Source: Saccharina japonica (taxonomy: Eukaryota; Sar; Phaeophyceae; Laminariales; Laminariaceae). Taken from it: a DNA stretch of 64,000 bases. Shown piece by piece: positions 9,195 to 21,109 of this stretch. The notes under the pieces are model-generated. The model worked only from the letters and a program-made list of their open reading frames with translations, had not been told where the DNA came from and made no database searches. The DNA is taken from the NCBI GenBank assembly GCA_008828725.1, contig MEHQ01000235.1, forward strand, positions 124,001 through 188,000. Direction: 5' to 3'. Position 1 is the first letter of the stretch. Every line of letters starts with the position of its first letter. The translations under genes and the position numbers were made by a program.

Positions 9195-11822
9195 CTACTT
9201 GACCAGCTCCTGGATGAAAAAATACCGCAGGGCCACGTGCTTGACTCGCGAGCTGTAAGTTCGGATCCCGGCCACGTGCAGAGCCGAGGTGTTGTCGATG
9301 TACAGTGGTACGCAGTCGAAGCGCGTGCCAAACCCCAGCTTCTTCATCATGTTTGAACAAAACATCGCCTTCTTCATCGCTAGTGCTGCGGCCGCGAGCT
9401 CTGCCTCCATAGTGGGCTGCGCCGTCAGCCCTTGCATCCCCACCTTGAAGCTCACAGGGGCATTTGAAAAGAAGACAACGTATGGAGACATCGACTTGCG
9501 GTTATCCGGATTGTTGCCCCAGTTTGCATCGGAAACAAAAAGCTGCCAACTTGAAACCCTCTCGCTTTTATGTGATGGAGAAATCCGCCGTCCCGGCCAG
9601 GTAGCGAAGTAGGTGTTTTGCCGCCGCCATGTGAGCTTTGGACGGTTTGGACATCACCCTCGCTAATTGGTTGACGGCGTACAAAATGTCATAGCGAGTC
9701 ACCTGTCCGAGGTACATTACACTGCCCTTGATGGCCTGGAAACGCTGTTTCTCCTCCTTATTTAAAAGCTTCTCGTCTGGTTGGTCCAGTGAAAGCTCTT
9801 TTCTCACGCCAGGTGTGTACGTAGGATTGCAACTTGCCATGCTGTACCGCTCTAGCATGGACTTAATGTATTTGTCCCGGGTAATGGTCACCGTCCCCTT
9901 GTCGCGATCACGGATGACGCCCATTCCGAGCACGAGTGACACGTCTCCCATGTCCGTCATTGAGAAACGGCTCATCCGCTTCTGCATGATCCGCCTGAGT
10001 ACCGTCAGGTCTTTTCCAAGCAGTAGAACATCGTCGACGTACGACAGGGTTAGGATGATGATGTCGCCGCCCTCCGAGTGGGTGAAGACACACGGGTCCG
10101 ACTTGAGGCGTTTGAAGTTGATTTCCACCAGATGTCCGTTGATGGTGTTCCACCAGTTGGTTGGGCTCTGGCGAAGGCCGTACAAGCTTTTAAGATTTCT
10201 CATCACCATTGGAACTCTGTTTTCGTCGAACTCTTCGTATCCGGGTGCCATCTTGACACATACTTCTTCTTCCGTGATATCCGCATTCAGAAGTGCGGTG
10301 CTGTAATCTAGCTGCCCGTACCTCAGATTGTACTCCGCCGCTATCGCTAGCACCATGCGGATGCTCTGAAGGCTGCAAACGGGGGCAAACGTACTGCCGC
10401 AATCAATACCAGGTAACTGACCCCACCCAAATACAATAACGCGTCCCTTGTGTGAGTTGTCGGCCTTGACTTTATAGACCCATCGACTGCCGATAATCTT
10501 GTGTTCTGTGGGGACAGCAGTCATCGGCAAGAGGGTGTAGACATTGCTATTTTTTAGACTTTCCACTTCCTTGTCTGAGGCCGCCTTCCACTGCGCCTTG
10601 ACCGGTAGAGTCATGGCTTCTTTGAAAGTGTTCGGGATTATTTCCGCATTCTCCCCCGCCGAACAGTTTCGAACGTTGATCGCGGCATAGGCGTACTCCA
10701 CGGCTGACTCTTCTGCGTATGTCTCGTGCACAATATCTGGCAGGGTCATCCTGGTGTAGGACTTCAGTCCTCGAAGATCGGACAGCGCGGACCAGGTGAC
10801 AATTGTTGCTAGATGGGCAGAATTTGAACTGTTGTTGGTGTTACGCTTCACAAAGGATTTTGCTGCAGTACCAGCACGCGTAACCGCAGGCATCACCTCC
10901 AGCCGCGAATGGCCCCTCTGTTGGAGCGGCGATGATGCAGCCGGCGATGACTCCAGGGAGGCTCCACCAGGTGACACTGGTTGCTCCAGCTGTTCGAAAA
11001 CGCCCCCCTGCGGAGCTCCCTCTGGCGATGCTGCACCTTGTGCACTGCCTCCTTCCAGGACGCTCTTCAGCGGCGCTCCCCCGGACACAAAACCCTCGTA
11101 CGGTGATATTACGGCTCCTTCGTCCAGTATGTCCCTCCGGGTGATGTCGCTGATTTGGTCCAAGAGTTCGGCCACCGGTGGGTTCACTGAGAGTCCATCT
11201 GCGGCGATAGGACCAGCCGTGAGAGCCGATCCTTTCTCCGTGCGGGTAATTCCCTTGAACATTTCTGGCTTCCCATTGGTGTTCGTCGAGACCATGCAGG
11301 CATAAAGGGAGCCCCCGAATATAAGCCACATATAGTGAAATATGGCCACTATCACTAGAGCACGGGTGATCGCAGTCAAAACCCCGAGGATGCGGCGTCG
11401 AAACTGCATCGGCAGTTTCTGGACTGGTCCTTCCTTGATCATGAAAGCCGATCCGTTAGTTTCTTCTCCGCCGATACCGCCGATACCGCCGATATATCCA
11501 GACCTCCCGTTAGTGTCGACTAATTCGTCCTTTGGCCCGAAAGGCCAGAAAGCCTCCTCCTCCACCGGCGCTTGCACCGCGGAAAATGATATAGGGTGGT
11601 TGGGGTCACAAGAACCGACATAATTCGCGCTCCCGTTGTTTGCACTGTTGTTGCGCTGCTGATGCCGCATACGACAATCTGCGTCGCTGTGTGTTGTGGA
11701 CTTATGGAAAGAACACCACTGTTTTCCATTGCCTCCTCTCCTCCCGTTTCCGGGTGGTTCTTTTGCGTGGCTAGGCGCGTACTGTGATCGTTGAATTTGT
11801 TGGCCCCATTGATTTCGCCCAC
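9195..11822 (-). pseudogene. Copia pol-like region (RT and RNase H), fossil
   Basis: Reverse-transcriptase landmarks of the Copia class are clear on the minus strand: a W-K-A-A-S-D-K-E-V-E-S-L start, SRWVYKVK, LYGLRQSPTNWW and the catalytic YVDD, followed by KHLLRYLAGT. The RNase H part has TMEAELAA, YIDNTSAL and KHVALRYFFIQELV. The region upstream of RT is Gly/Ser/Pro-rich and contains one hydrophobic stretch that could span a membrane, which is unusual for Copia. I could not identify protease or integrase. The region is not continuous in one frame and is treated as a fossil. Confidence 0.9.
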
Positions 11823-11849
11823 GCCGTTGCTCCTTGTCCTTCAGGACGG

Positions 11850-12627
11850 CGCAGTCTTGTATGGTGTGTCCGACTCGTTTGCAGTAGGCGCACTACACGT
11901 CCCTACCGTTGTGTCCTGCCACCTGCATGGCGATGCCGCGACCTGCGACCGGCTTGACGCTGGAAGGGCGTGAAAGGTGGTCGACGTACATGGTGTGCAC
12001 CATGTGCCGGATGTCTTCTAAACCAAAATCCCACCTCTCGTAGCTGGCGGTTAGTACTCTCTCGTATTCAATGGGAAGAGCACGTAACACAATGTCGTCG
12101 TACCTCTCGTCGTGGACCGTCTGGCCCATTTCCTGGAGTCGATCACGGCATTCGTCTAGGGCAAAGAAGAAGTCGTCCGGATCTTGCCCGGACTCCATCT
12201 TGATGTTGACGAGCTTCTCATGGTACGCTCTTCTGGCCTCCTTAGTGTGGCCGTTGTACTTTTCAGTGAGAGCTTTCCACGCCGCCTGTCCGTGCCCCGC
12301 TCCATCTTCCGGCCGCTTGCCCTCAAACCTTTTAATAGTGTTGTTGGCAGAGCCGGATGTGGTGAGGAGTAGCACACAACAAAGGTCTTGGTTTGCTTGA
12401 ATCCATGTCCGCTCAGCAGTGACATTAAGCGACGATGCGTTGGCGCTGCCCAGTATAGATGACGGCTGGAGCTTACCTTGAAACACTTCGAAGACGGGTT
12501 TGCTGTAGAGCGCAAGACAGACGCGAAACTTGGTCTTGTATTCGTAGAAAGCATCCTTGTTCCTGCCGGTGAAGACCGGGTAGTTTTTGATAACTGCCTG
12601 AGTGTTGTTGGACGCCACGCTCTCCAT
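11850..12627 (-). pseudogene. Copia gag-like region with CCHC zinc knuckle
   Basis: The first ~245 codons read as a Copia Gag: WIQANQDLCCVLLLTT, AWKALTEKY, a conserved LVNIKMESGQDPDDFF segment and LRALPIEYE, in the order typical of UBN2/gag-polypeptide domains. A zinc knuckle of the form C-X2-C-X4-H-X4-C (CAYCKRVGHTIQDC) is encoded at about 11851-11892. Gag would form the virus-like particle of the element. Confidence 0.85.
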
Positions 12628-12764
12628 GGCTAATACTCGTACTTAGCGCTAAAGACGGATTTGTTCCTCCTTCGGCGATATATAGATACCTAAAAAACGC
12701 GAACCCGAGTCTCGGTCGAGGTGCTGAAAAAACCCACGTGCCCGAGCTTGTGCCAGGTTGCTAT

Positions 12765-12870
12765 AATCACGCTGGACTGCTGTGTGTAACAGTGCCGATC
12801 ACGTTGAACTGCTGTGTGTAACAGTGATAATCACGCTGAACTGCTGTGTGTAGTAGTGTCAGTGTTAAAA
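12765..12870. repeat. ~32-bp repeat, three units, in the Copia leader
   Basis: The phrase GAACTGCTGTGTGTAACAGTG, with small changes (GGACTG, TAGTAGTG), occurs three times between the 5' LTR and gag. It may be part of the leader RNA structure. Confidence 0.75.
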
Positions 12871-13032
12871 AGAAGCCGAGAGGCTGAATTTACGGAAACC
12901 GAGCTGAGTCGGGCCGCTGATAAAATAAACAAACGAAACTCGCCCCGAACTGCTGTGAGTGAAATCCTTGGCTGCTGTTGTAAAGCTCCGGGTTCGCGAA
13001 GGTTCCCGATGCGCGCACCACGCGTAAACTGA

Positions 13033-13045
13033 GGCTCATAAAACC
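13033..13045 (-). promoter_or_regulatory. Copia primer-binding site, half-tRNA-iMet type
   Basis: Directly inside the 5' LTR the minus strand reads GGTTTTATGAGCC. Drosophila copia uses an internal half of initiator-Met tRNA whose complement reads GGTTATGAGCCC. The site here fits with two extra T, while element E1 in this window has the exact GGTTATGAGCC form at the same place. Confidence 0.6.
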
Positions 13046-13740
13046 TGTTAAAGATACCACCAGATGGTACTTTGCAGTAGGCTGCAAAGGCTGGTGCTGG
13101 TAGTCGTTAGACTGACCGAGCAGACACGCTGTGTTAAGGATGTGAGAAGTTGATAACGCTTAGAAGGTTCGCTTCACTCCACTTCATATAAATTAAGTTG
13201 ATGATACCAGCGATGACGCTCGTCCTGTGTCAATGCAGTAGAGCCGCTTGGTAGAGCTAGACGTCGCAACCAGGGAAGGGGTAGACAAACCACGCCACAA
13301 TCGCAGGGAAGCCAGACGAAGAACTGAGCTAGGATATCCGCCTACGAACTCTGTACTCGTGGATATCCGGTAGGTACGTTACACAAAGAAATGCGGCGCA
13401 ACCTGAAATAACGCGGTGGAACCTAAACCAATCAGCTTCAACATATATAGATAATCTGTACAAGCGTAACATTCCAACACACCCGCCAAGCACACTGTTG
13501 CCGTATTGTCCAGAATAACCTTGTACCTGATACCTGGAAGGTTTTGCCTATGATACGATACGCATTGACTCCGCAGTGTTCCTATCCGCTACGAGTATAA
13601 GATGACATTGTCGTACTGATGAGCAACTCTGTATGCTACATGCTACTGCTGTGGCGCTGCAGCAAGTGCTAACATCGAGCTGGACATTCGCTACAGAACA
13701 TTGATAATGACAAGAAACGGATTTCATCCATTTCTTAACA
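13046..13740 (-). repeat. Copia element, 5' LTR
   Basis: A 695-bp direct repeat of 7972-8667 at about 99% identity. Transcription on the minus strand would start within it. Confidence 0.93.
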
Positions 13741-13745
13741 GTATA

Positions 13746-15744
13746 TACCTCTATCGTAAGCACCCGTCCATTTTCGTTTTGCAAATAAATCTGATCGTTC
13801 CTTGCTCGGCTGTCGCGAGCTGCCGTTCTTGCTGATGAGGCCTGTGTCCCTCAAGGTGAATATACGTCCTTTCTCCCCCTCAAACGTTCTCAGGTTGAAT
13901 CCCGATGTTGCCTCAAGAAAACGGCCAGGAAGAGCGTGGTGTTTAGACTACTGCATGTATAAAGGCATGGAGCTCTTCAAGGGAGGAGCCTCGGAAAAAA
14001 TACGGTGCACCTCTATCGTAGCATTGCGTCCATGTGTCATCTTTGCACAAGACGCAGCCGAGAAAATGTGCAGACAGTGTTTCGTTCGGCAGTTGAAACG
14101 TTTCCGGCTGCTGTAGTGGCCTCTTCTCTTCATGAACCAACATGGGTTATGACCACCAAAAAAGCTGGTGGTGTTTGGTCAACGGGATAGCCTCACCCAA
14201 CAAGTATCATCGGCGGTGAAACTAAGTGAAACGGGCAGAATAGGAGTGCTATAATATATTATTATCCCTCTTTCGCTAAATTAAATAATTATACCCCCCC
14301 CTGCTCCGTCTCGAAAGGGATGCGTGGTCAATGGTCAAATGACTAAGGCAAGCAACAAATGAGTACGCCCCCCCCCCCCCCCCCCCCCCCCNCGTCGGTT
14401 GGCAGCGACGCTGTAAAACACGCCACTCGCTGCGTGAGCTAGACAACCAGGGTCCCGTTTTTGTTTTTTTGTTTTTGGCGGTCACCAAAGCTGGCGGTCG
14501 AGTAGATCATTTGTGCAGGGTGGAGAACCTTTGCTCCGCACAAGGGGAATGGTCGTATCACGTAGTGTTGATATGGTAAGGCATCCGCGAGGCAGTTACA
14601 TAGTAAAACCCATTGCTGTCTCCGGAATTGGCCACACCAGAAATTAAACTAACTTAGTGAATCTGTCGTCCATATGCAAGTCCGCCTCAGAGGCGGTTCT
14701 TAGCAGGATGCAGCTCACCCTCCATGCGACTCGCCCAATACCTCACGGTGCTTCGCGCTTGGTGCAAGCAATGTCTGCCTGGTTGGTGAAAACCCAACGT
14801 GCTCCGTCCCGGCATTGTAGGGATGCGAGGGTCTATGGTCATATGACTACGGCCGTGCACGACATGAGTACACCCCCCCCTCCATATCACGAACAACCTA
14901 CCTATGTACAGCACCTCGTACTTATTATAGTATATATATACCTGGTATGCAACCACGACGCAACCCGGCGCACGCTTGTTATACTACCTGTCTGCACAAC
15001 AAAACTTCCGACGCAGTTACAGTAGCTGTCATATCACAACAACGACAAAGTCCGGGCCATTTTGGGCGTTTCGTGACCACCGCAATCCCACTTGTGGGGT
15101 AGATATAGAGCTAAACAAAATGTTGAACACAGCTCCAGGTGTGACGTTGTTTCACAAGACATGATTATCCAACGCGAAGCATTTGCAAGATGTTATTTCG
15201 TGTCCTACCGGTGTACTGACGAAGATGCGAAAATCGGCGGCTGCTACGAGAGGGACAGGTTGCACGTTTTGCATGGAAACGTTTCTGAAACGAGGGGCTA
15301 CTCCTTAACCCCAAACCGTCGGAATTTTAGTTTTCTGTTGCACTTTTTTGGGTTCTATCGTTTTAGGCCATGGGAGTGATGGGGGAGGCTGGGACAGAAA
15401 TAAACGGAACATATATGTATTGTCCAAAACCTTGTCTCGCAGACACCCAAGTAGACACTGGGGATTGATGCCATGACGTTAGTAAACGTGCTACCCACCA
15501 CAGAAGCAGCGTCACGCAAGCTCGCACGCACCGTGCGCACACGTGCACCCAGTCGACGTACGTACGCACCGAACTGGCTTCCATGCGAACTGAAGCTGGA
15601 TGGCGCAGGGTAAGGCGTGCATGCGTGGTTCAAAATGCAGCGACCTAACCAGATATATGGTGTGACGGCAGCGCTCAAGACAATAATGGCAATGAAAAAC
15701 ATTTACCTCGGTGTCCTGGGCCAACGAATTGTACAATTAATTGA
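13746..15744. other. No gene recognised; short duplications and a poly-C gap
   Basis: A run of about 24 C containing one N (about 14368-14392) marks an assembly uncertainty. A ~70-bp phrase (GATGCG..GGTC..ATGGTCA..ATGACTA, ending GAGTAC and a C run) occurs at about 14318-14370 and again at 14820-14880, so a segment of about 500 bp may be an old tandem duplication. I see no coding exon. Confidence 0.4.
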
Positions 15745-15967
15745 GTAGCAAAGAGGTAAGTGAGGCAACGCTGCCTGATACACGCCGTAGGCCGTATGCG
15801 TTCGCAGGAAAAACAACGATATTTACACCAATTCCGGTCTCACTCAAAAGGCACGACTAAACACACATCAACAGGGCGAATGCGGCCAACTCGAGATGCT
15901 GTGCGACGCAACAAGTACCACGTGCTAGCCCAAACCTAAACGCTTCCGGGGACGCCGGGGTTGTGGA

Positions 15968-16564
15968 TTTTGAGTGACAGTGTCCCCTTGTGGCATTGTT
16001 GTGGACGTGCTAGTCCAGAGGCTTGGCGCGAGCCGCCGTTAGGCGCGCTCGATAGCTTCTCTCAGAAGAAATGTATTATGTTAAAAATAAGGCTCTCTCT
16101 GGGCCAAGATGAAGAAAACAAAAGAAATGATCAGACAGAGCGGAGAAGATGGTTGTGAGCTAGGGGGGGCGCAACCAGCCTCGGCACGCTCGGCTCTACG
16201 GCTAGATGTACTCTATCGGGTGGTTGTACTGACCGACCCACATCAACGTTCCTTGGATGCTTGCTCGTGACCGTTCCACGTACTACGTACTGCTCTGAAG
16301 AACGCTACAAACAGTGTCTAGATACCCCGCATATTTTCTTAGATTGTTCCTATTCGTATTTCGCCGCATATCCATGGCTGTACTGAGACCAAGTAATATT
16401 CGTACGTACATGACTAAGTACACTCTTACCTCAATAGCACTGCATGCTACTGAGTTAGATAGATAGGCTGGTACACATTATAGTACCTGCTACTATGGTA
16501 CGACATTGTTCCCGCTCAGCGACTTAGTAGGTTACTGGTTACTTCTGCTGTAGCATAGTACCTA
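15968..16564 (-). repeat. E1 3' LTR, first part
   Basis: Matches 23321-23917 over its length; the last 8 bp of this LTR lie at 21115-21122 on the far side of E2a. Confidence 0.85.
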
Positions 16565-16852
16565 TGTTGATACGACCTCGGGCGCATGCCGGGGCCTGGC
16601 ACAGGCGGGCAGGGTCAGGGAGCTGGAGCGCTCCTCATGTATACATAAACCACGTAGTTAAGTGTATATATATTATCGTCGGACCTCGCAGGCCACCATC
16701 GAGGCGTAGCGAGCAAGTCAAGCAGGCAAGTCAGGGAAGTCCCAGCAAGCACGAGACCTCACAGATGGAGAAAGCCTCATCAAGTATATGAACTCCCTAA
16801 TATATGAAACCGTCATCATACCTGCTGTATCGAGTACCAAGCACAATCAATA
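16565..16852 (-). repeat. E2a 3' LTR
   Basis: 288 bp, TGTTGATACG...CACAATCAATA, bordered on its inner side by a polypurine tract on the minus strand. Confidence 0.85.
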
Positions 16853-17664
16853 TCCTCCCTGCTTTGCAATCGATACTGTGCGACACCACACATCCGCAGT
16901 ATGCATACCGAACAGGTGTACAGTCCTATCAACTAATATCCTCCCTGCATGGTGAACAGTATGGCAATAAAGCATCACAATATCATAGCATGGTCACACC
17001 TCATAGCTGTCCCGAAAACCACAAATCATCATCCCGAATCAATATCACACATTCCAAATTCACGTACCGAATGTGGACCACAATGTCCCAAAACCTCAAG
17101 CAAATTCAAAGTACCGAATACCACAAGATTAATAAAAACCTCAAGCAAATTCAAAGTACCGAATACCAGAAATTCGAGCACATTCATTCAAATTCAAATA
17201 CCACAATCTAAACCATACTGGCTCAAACTTCAACAATCTTCCAAGACACTCAGCTGCCGCAACTAGGGCATAAGGCCTCGGTAATCAGGCGGTCATCAGC
17301 TCGGTGTCAACAGGTCGATACAGGTTTGTCCAGTAGTACTAACTTCAGATACCACTGCACGTTGCAAGAATCTCGAAACTCTGAAAAATCCTCAATACAA
17401 ATCTCAATACCGTACAATGTATTCTCGGAACTACCAGACCAGCCGTTATCATCATTGAATATCTCCCTGACAATCAACAATACAGCTCCCGATCACGGTT
17501 CGACCAAGAACAGTATATCCGCACAGCAGTATCCACTATTTTAATCAGTAAACAGGCAGAATTTTCAATGCCCGAAAACCATCAATCAAAAACCACAACC
17601 CAACCTTAACCCCACCAGCCCAATCAGAAACTCATTCAATATCCTCCATTCTCGAATCCTCGTT

Positions 17665-17912
17665 CAATCAGTCAACCAGTCAATCAATGTATTTTCCGAA
17701 CTATCAGAAAAGCCGCCCAGACCAGACAGCCAGAGACGGTATCACCATTGAGATCGACTCTAAAACTAAAAATAAATCTCAGATCCTCATTTCAGTCGGT
17801 CAACCAGTCAATCAATGTATTTTCCGAACTACCAGAAAAGCCGCCCAGGCCAGACAGCCAGAGACGGTATCACCATTGAGATTGACTCTAAAACTAAAGC
17901 AATAAATATCAA
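17665..17912. repeat. ~128-bp direct duplication inside E2a
   Basis: Two units start near 17665 and 17793 with TCAGTCAACCAGTCAATCAA or a close variant. E2b has the same pair near 58337 and 58471, so the duplication predates the split of the two copies. Confidence 0.8.
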
Positions 17913-19314
17913 ATCCTCATTCATATGCAAACGTAATTTATCCGACCGCGTGGTATGGTTCCAAGCTTACAGCAGTAGTTATTACGCCAACTTATCATCG
18001 GGGAAGCGTCATCTCCCCTTGCCACGAGCTGCTGGTATAATCAAGAACCTTCGAGCGATTTCCACACAAGGAAAGCTTTGAAGTGTACTATTTTATCACC
18101 AAGCAACAATGCCTCAAGAACAGCGTTGTAACCAACCAACAGCAGTGCGCGGAAAGACAAAACGCATTCATATATATATTCATCAAGATTCGAATGGCGC
18201 GATCAGACAACAAGTGCAAGTGCATATTTCACATCGCCAACAAAGAGCACATAGTAACTGCTATATGATTACGTGTTTAAAGCACCTACTCCACTTATAC
18301 TCCTCCTGCTTTTAAGTACGTACATTGCATTTGTGCTACATGATTGATGATCAGAACCATCTCGTACCTATAACTGATTCGTTACGGAGGGAGGGAGGGA
18401 GAGAGGGCGGAAGAGCACACAACATACAGCAGTCAATCTGAGTCGCCCAAAACACATTTTCACTCGGTATCAATGCTCCACTCCATCGCGTATTCATATC
18501 ATATCACAACGCCCAGAATTTTCCAACATCGTATTATACCAACCATGATAACCTTATCTGAGCAGTAGTACGTTCGCAGTTGCGTTGTACCATGGTATAA
18601 CGCAGTGTCTTGTATGTATGCATGGATGTATATACGACCTTCGCGATCATAAAACTGTCCGCATATAGAGCACTACCGTTTACATCAGGTACACAAAATA
18701 AGCAGCATACGAAAATGCTCATAAATCACGAAAACCACCGCACGCATATACCTGGTATACTCACAGCAGTATAATAGTACTCCTCGTACAAATGGCAAAA
18801 ACATCGCAGACAGACAAAATAACCGTATGAGCATGTTCCAAGTACCTTCCCCTGTTGATTACAGGTCCAAGTAAAAGTTACAGCAGAATTGCTGCTTGTC
18901 GGCTATTATCATACGTATACTGATGTGTTGCTATCTGACAATGTTAGTACGTGCAGTATGGTAGCACAGCGTTCGAAGCAAAGCACAAAACCGAAACATA
19001 ACAATGTCGGCTCGTCAAGTGCTCGTCACGTGCGTACTCAATCAATCCTATCATGCGTGCATCATATTTCATCCTCCCCAAGCCCCAACCCAAGTACGTA
19101 TTCCATCGTCCCGCGCAAAATAACGAAAGACAACAGAACCAACTACTCGTATTCACAGTATAATGATAGGTGGTCCAAACAAGCCTATTCTACGACACAC
19201 CTACTATTAATATACCTGAACAGCAGTAGCGGCATCTTCGTACGTATCATCAAAAACATCATCAAAAACAGGGGGAAAGGCAATCGATCAGGCAGCACGA
19301 ACACAGCGTATACC

Positions 19315-19442
19315 TCAATCAGGGCTGAACGGAGGCATGAGCCCAGCACCCAGGCGCCATTGCGGTCCAGCTTCCATGCTGATCCAAACACAACCTTGCT
19401 GTAGGTGGTGTTGCTTGCCGCCGCCCCACCCGTCCTTGCTCC

Positions 19443-19495
<53 letters not shown>

Positions 19496-20799
19496 TCCTC
19501 TTCCTTCTCCTCCTCTTCCTCCTCTTTCCGTTGCTCGAATGATAACAGGGCTCCGTGTGCCAGCACCAAACGACTCGCCACTACCAGGGCGTGCTGCTCC
19601 GCCTCGAGGTCTGCACGCGTGCCTTCCGCGGGCGGTGGCGGAGGCGGTGGTAGAGGCGGCGGTGGCGGCAGCGGCGGTGGCAACGGCTGATGCTCCTGCT
19701 CCTCGCCCATCCCAACGCCGTCATCTCCGACTCCTACTCTACTTTCCTCCTCCTGAGACCCCCTTCCACTCGCACATAAAACCATCTCTCCGACCTCTTG
19801 CTCTTCCGCGTGTGACGGTTCCTTCGTCACCGCGGGGTGGGTTTCAGCGTGGCGCGCAAACGGAGCCACCTGCTCTTGCGCGCCCGGGTTCACCCAACAA
19901 ACCGGCTCAAAGGGGCTCCTCTCAACCGGAAGCAGCTGCGGCAGGGCCCTCTGCCCATCCTGTGCACTGCTGCCGCTCCGGGAGGTCTGCTTCCCACCTA
20001 GCTTCACAGCTCGTTCTTATTCTCTCTCCTCGTCACCCATATCTTCTCCTTTTTCTCCTCTCGTCGCTTCCTCATCAAATTCGGGGGTGGGCGCAGAGCG
20101 GGTATGGTTTGCAGCAGTGGCCAACGTGCCGGCTCGAGCCTCCTGCTCTTGCCGCACTGATGTCCCAGCTGCTTTCCTCCTCTGCTCTGCCGTTGCCCTC
20201 TCCGAATCAGCGCGCTGGGCCTCGCTCGGCGCGGCACGCAGCTTCGCTATCATCTTCATCCGAAGGGCTGCCAGCTGCAGCTGCTGCGGCTGCTGCTGCT
20301 GCTCCGGTTGTTGCGGCTGCTGCTGCTCTTGCTGCAGCGGCTCGCCTGCGTTGCTCGTGCCTCGAGCAGCAAGCGGGTCCACCAGCGCCAGCTCACGTCT
20401 GGCCGAGGCGGCACGCTGTTGCCGCGGCCGTATCGGGTGGACTACCTCTTGCCGCCACTTGATTCTCTGCTGAGCAGAGGATATCCAACTATCCACCTGG
20501 TTGAGACGGGCCCTCTCCTTCGTGAGCACAGCAGTCCCCCTTCCGGTCCGCGCAGCCCAAGCTCCTTCATAGTCCTCGATGCGCTCTACCAGAACGAAGC
20601 GCTCGGCATACATCTCGTCCACGCGTCCCATCAGCTGCACCGTCAGCCACCTCTCCCTCTCCAAATACAACTCCCGGAGCTCGAGATAACTCTTGCCCTC
20701 CTCACTAGCTCTCCACCTAGCATTCTCCGATTTCGCGGCATCCATCTCGACGCGGAAAAAGCACCACGCCGCCTGATGCCCCAAGCAACCCGAGATCAC
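19315..20799 (-). pseudogene. E2a internal protein region, degraded copy
   Basis: Same protein as the E2b frame at 59975-61441: charged coiled-coil-like N-terminal part, Q/P-rich middle, Pro-rich stretch, then a poly-Glu/poly-Gln run. The poly-Gln run, encoded by a CTG run at about 19444-19492 on the plus strand, is clearly longer here (about 16-17 Gln) than in E2b (about 9). This copy is interrupted about once. Confidence 0.75.
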
Positions 20800-20821
20800 G
20801 TGTCAACGACCCGCTATAGCG

Positions 20822-21109
20822 TGTTGATACGACCTCGGGCGCATGCCGGGGCCTGGCACAGGCGGGCAGGGTCAGGGAGCTGGAGCGCTCCTCATGTATA
20901 CATAAACCACGTAGTTAAGTGTATATATATTATCGTCGGACCTCGCAGGCCACCATCGAGGCGCAGCGAGCAAGTCAAGCAGGCAAGTCAGGGAAGTCCC
21001 AGCAAGCACGAGACCTCACAGATGGAGAAAACCTCATCAAGTATATGAACTCCCTAATATATGAAACCGTCATCATACCTGCTGTATCGAGTACCAAGCA
21101 CAATCGATA
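20822..21109 (-). repeat. E2a 5' LTR
   Basis: 288 bp, TGTTGATACG...CACAATCGATA. The 10-bp palindrome CGCTATAGCG abuts its inner edge, where a primer-binding site is expected; no ordinary tRNA match (TGG...) is visible there. Confidence 0.85.

Larger units (their letters stand above)
7967..13745 (-). mobile_element. Ty1/Copia LTR retrotransposon fossil, minus strand
   Basis: Two direct repeats of 696 and 695 bp (7972-8667 and 13046-13740) begin TGTTAA and end TTAACA and are flanked by identical 5-bp target duplications GTATA (7967-7971, 13741-13745). Between them, read on the minus strand, lie a primer-site-like sequence, a Gag with zinc knuckle, reverse transcriptase, RNase H and a purine tract. 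I recognise no protease or integrase. The LTRs differ at only about six positions, roughly 99% identity, so insertion was recent. The coding part carries a few breaks and the element is judged not to be whole. Confidence 0.93.

Noticed and set aside
19337-20462. Plus-strand frames of up to 307 codons rich in Ser, Ala and Cys
   Set aside because: They are antisense to the E2 protein region and reflect its GC-rich and triplet-repeat composition.
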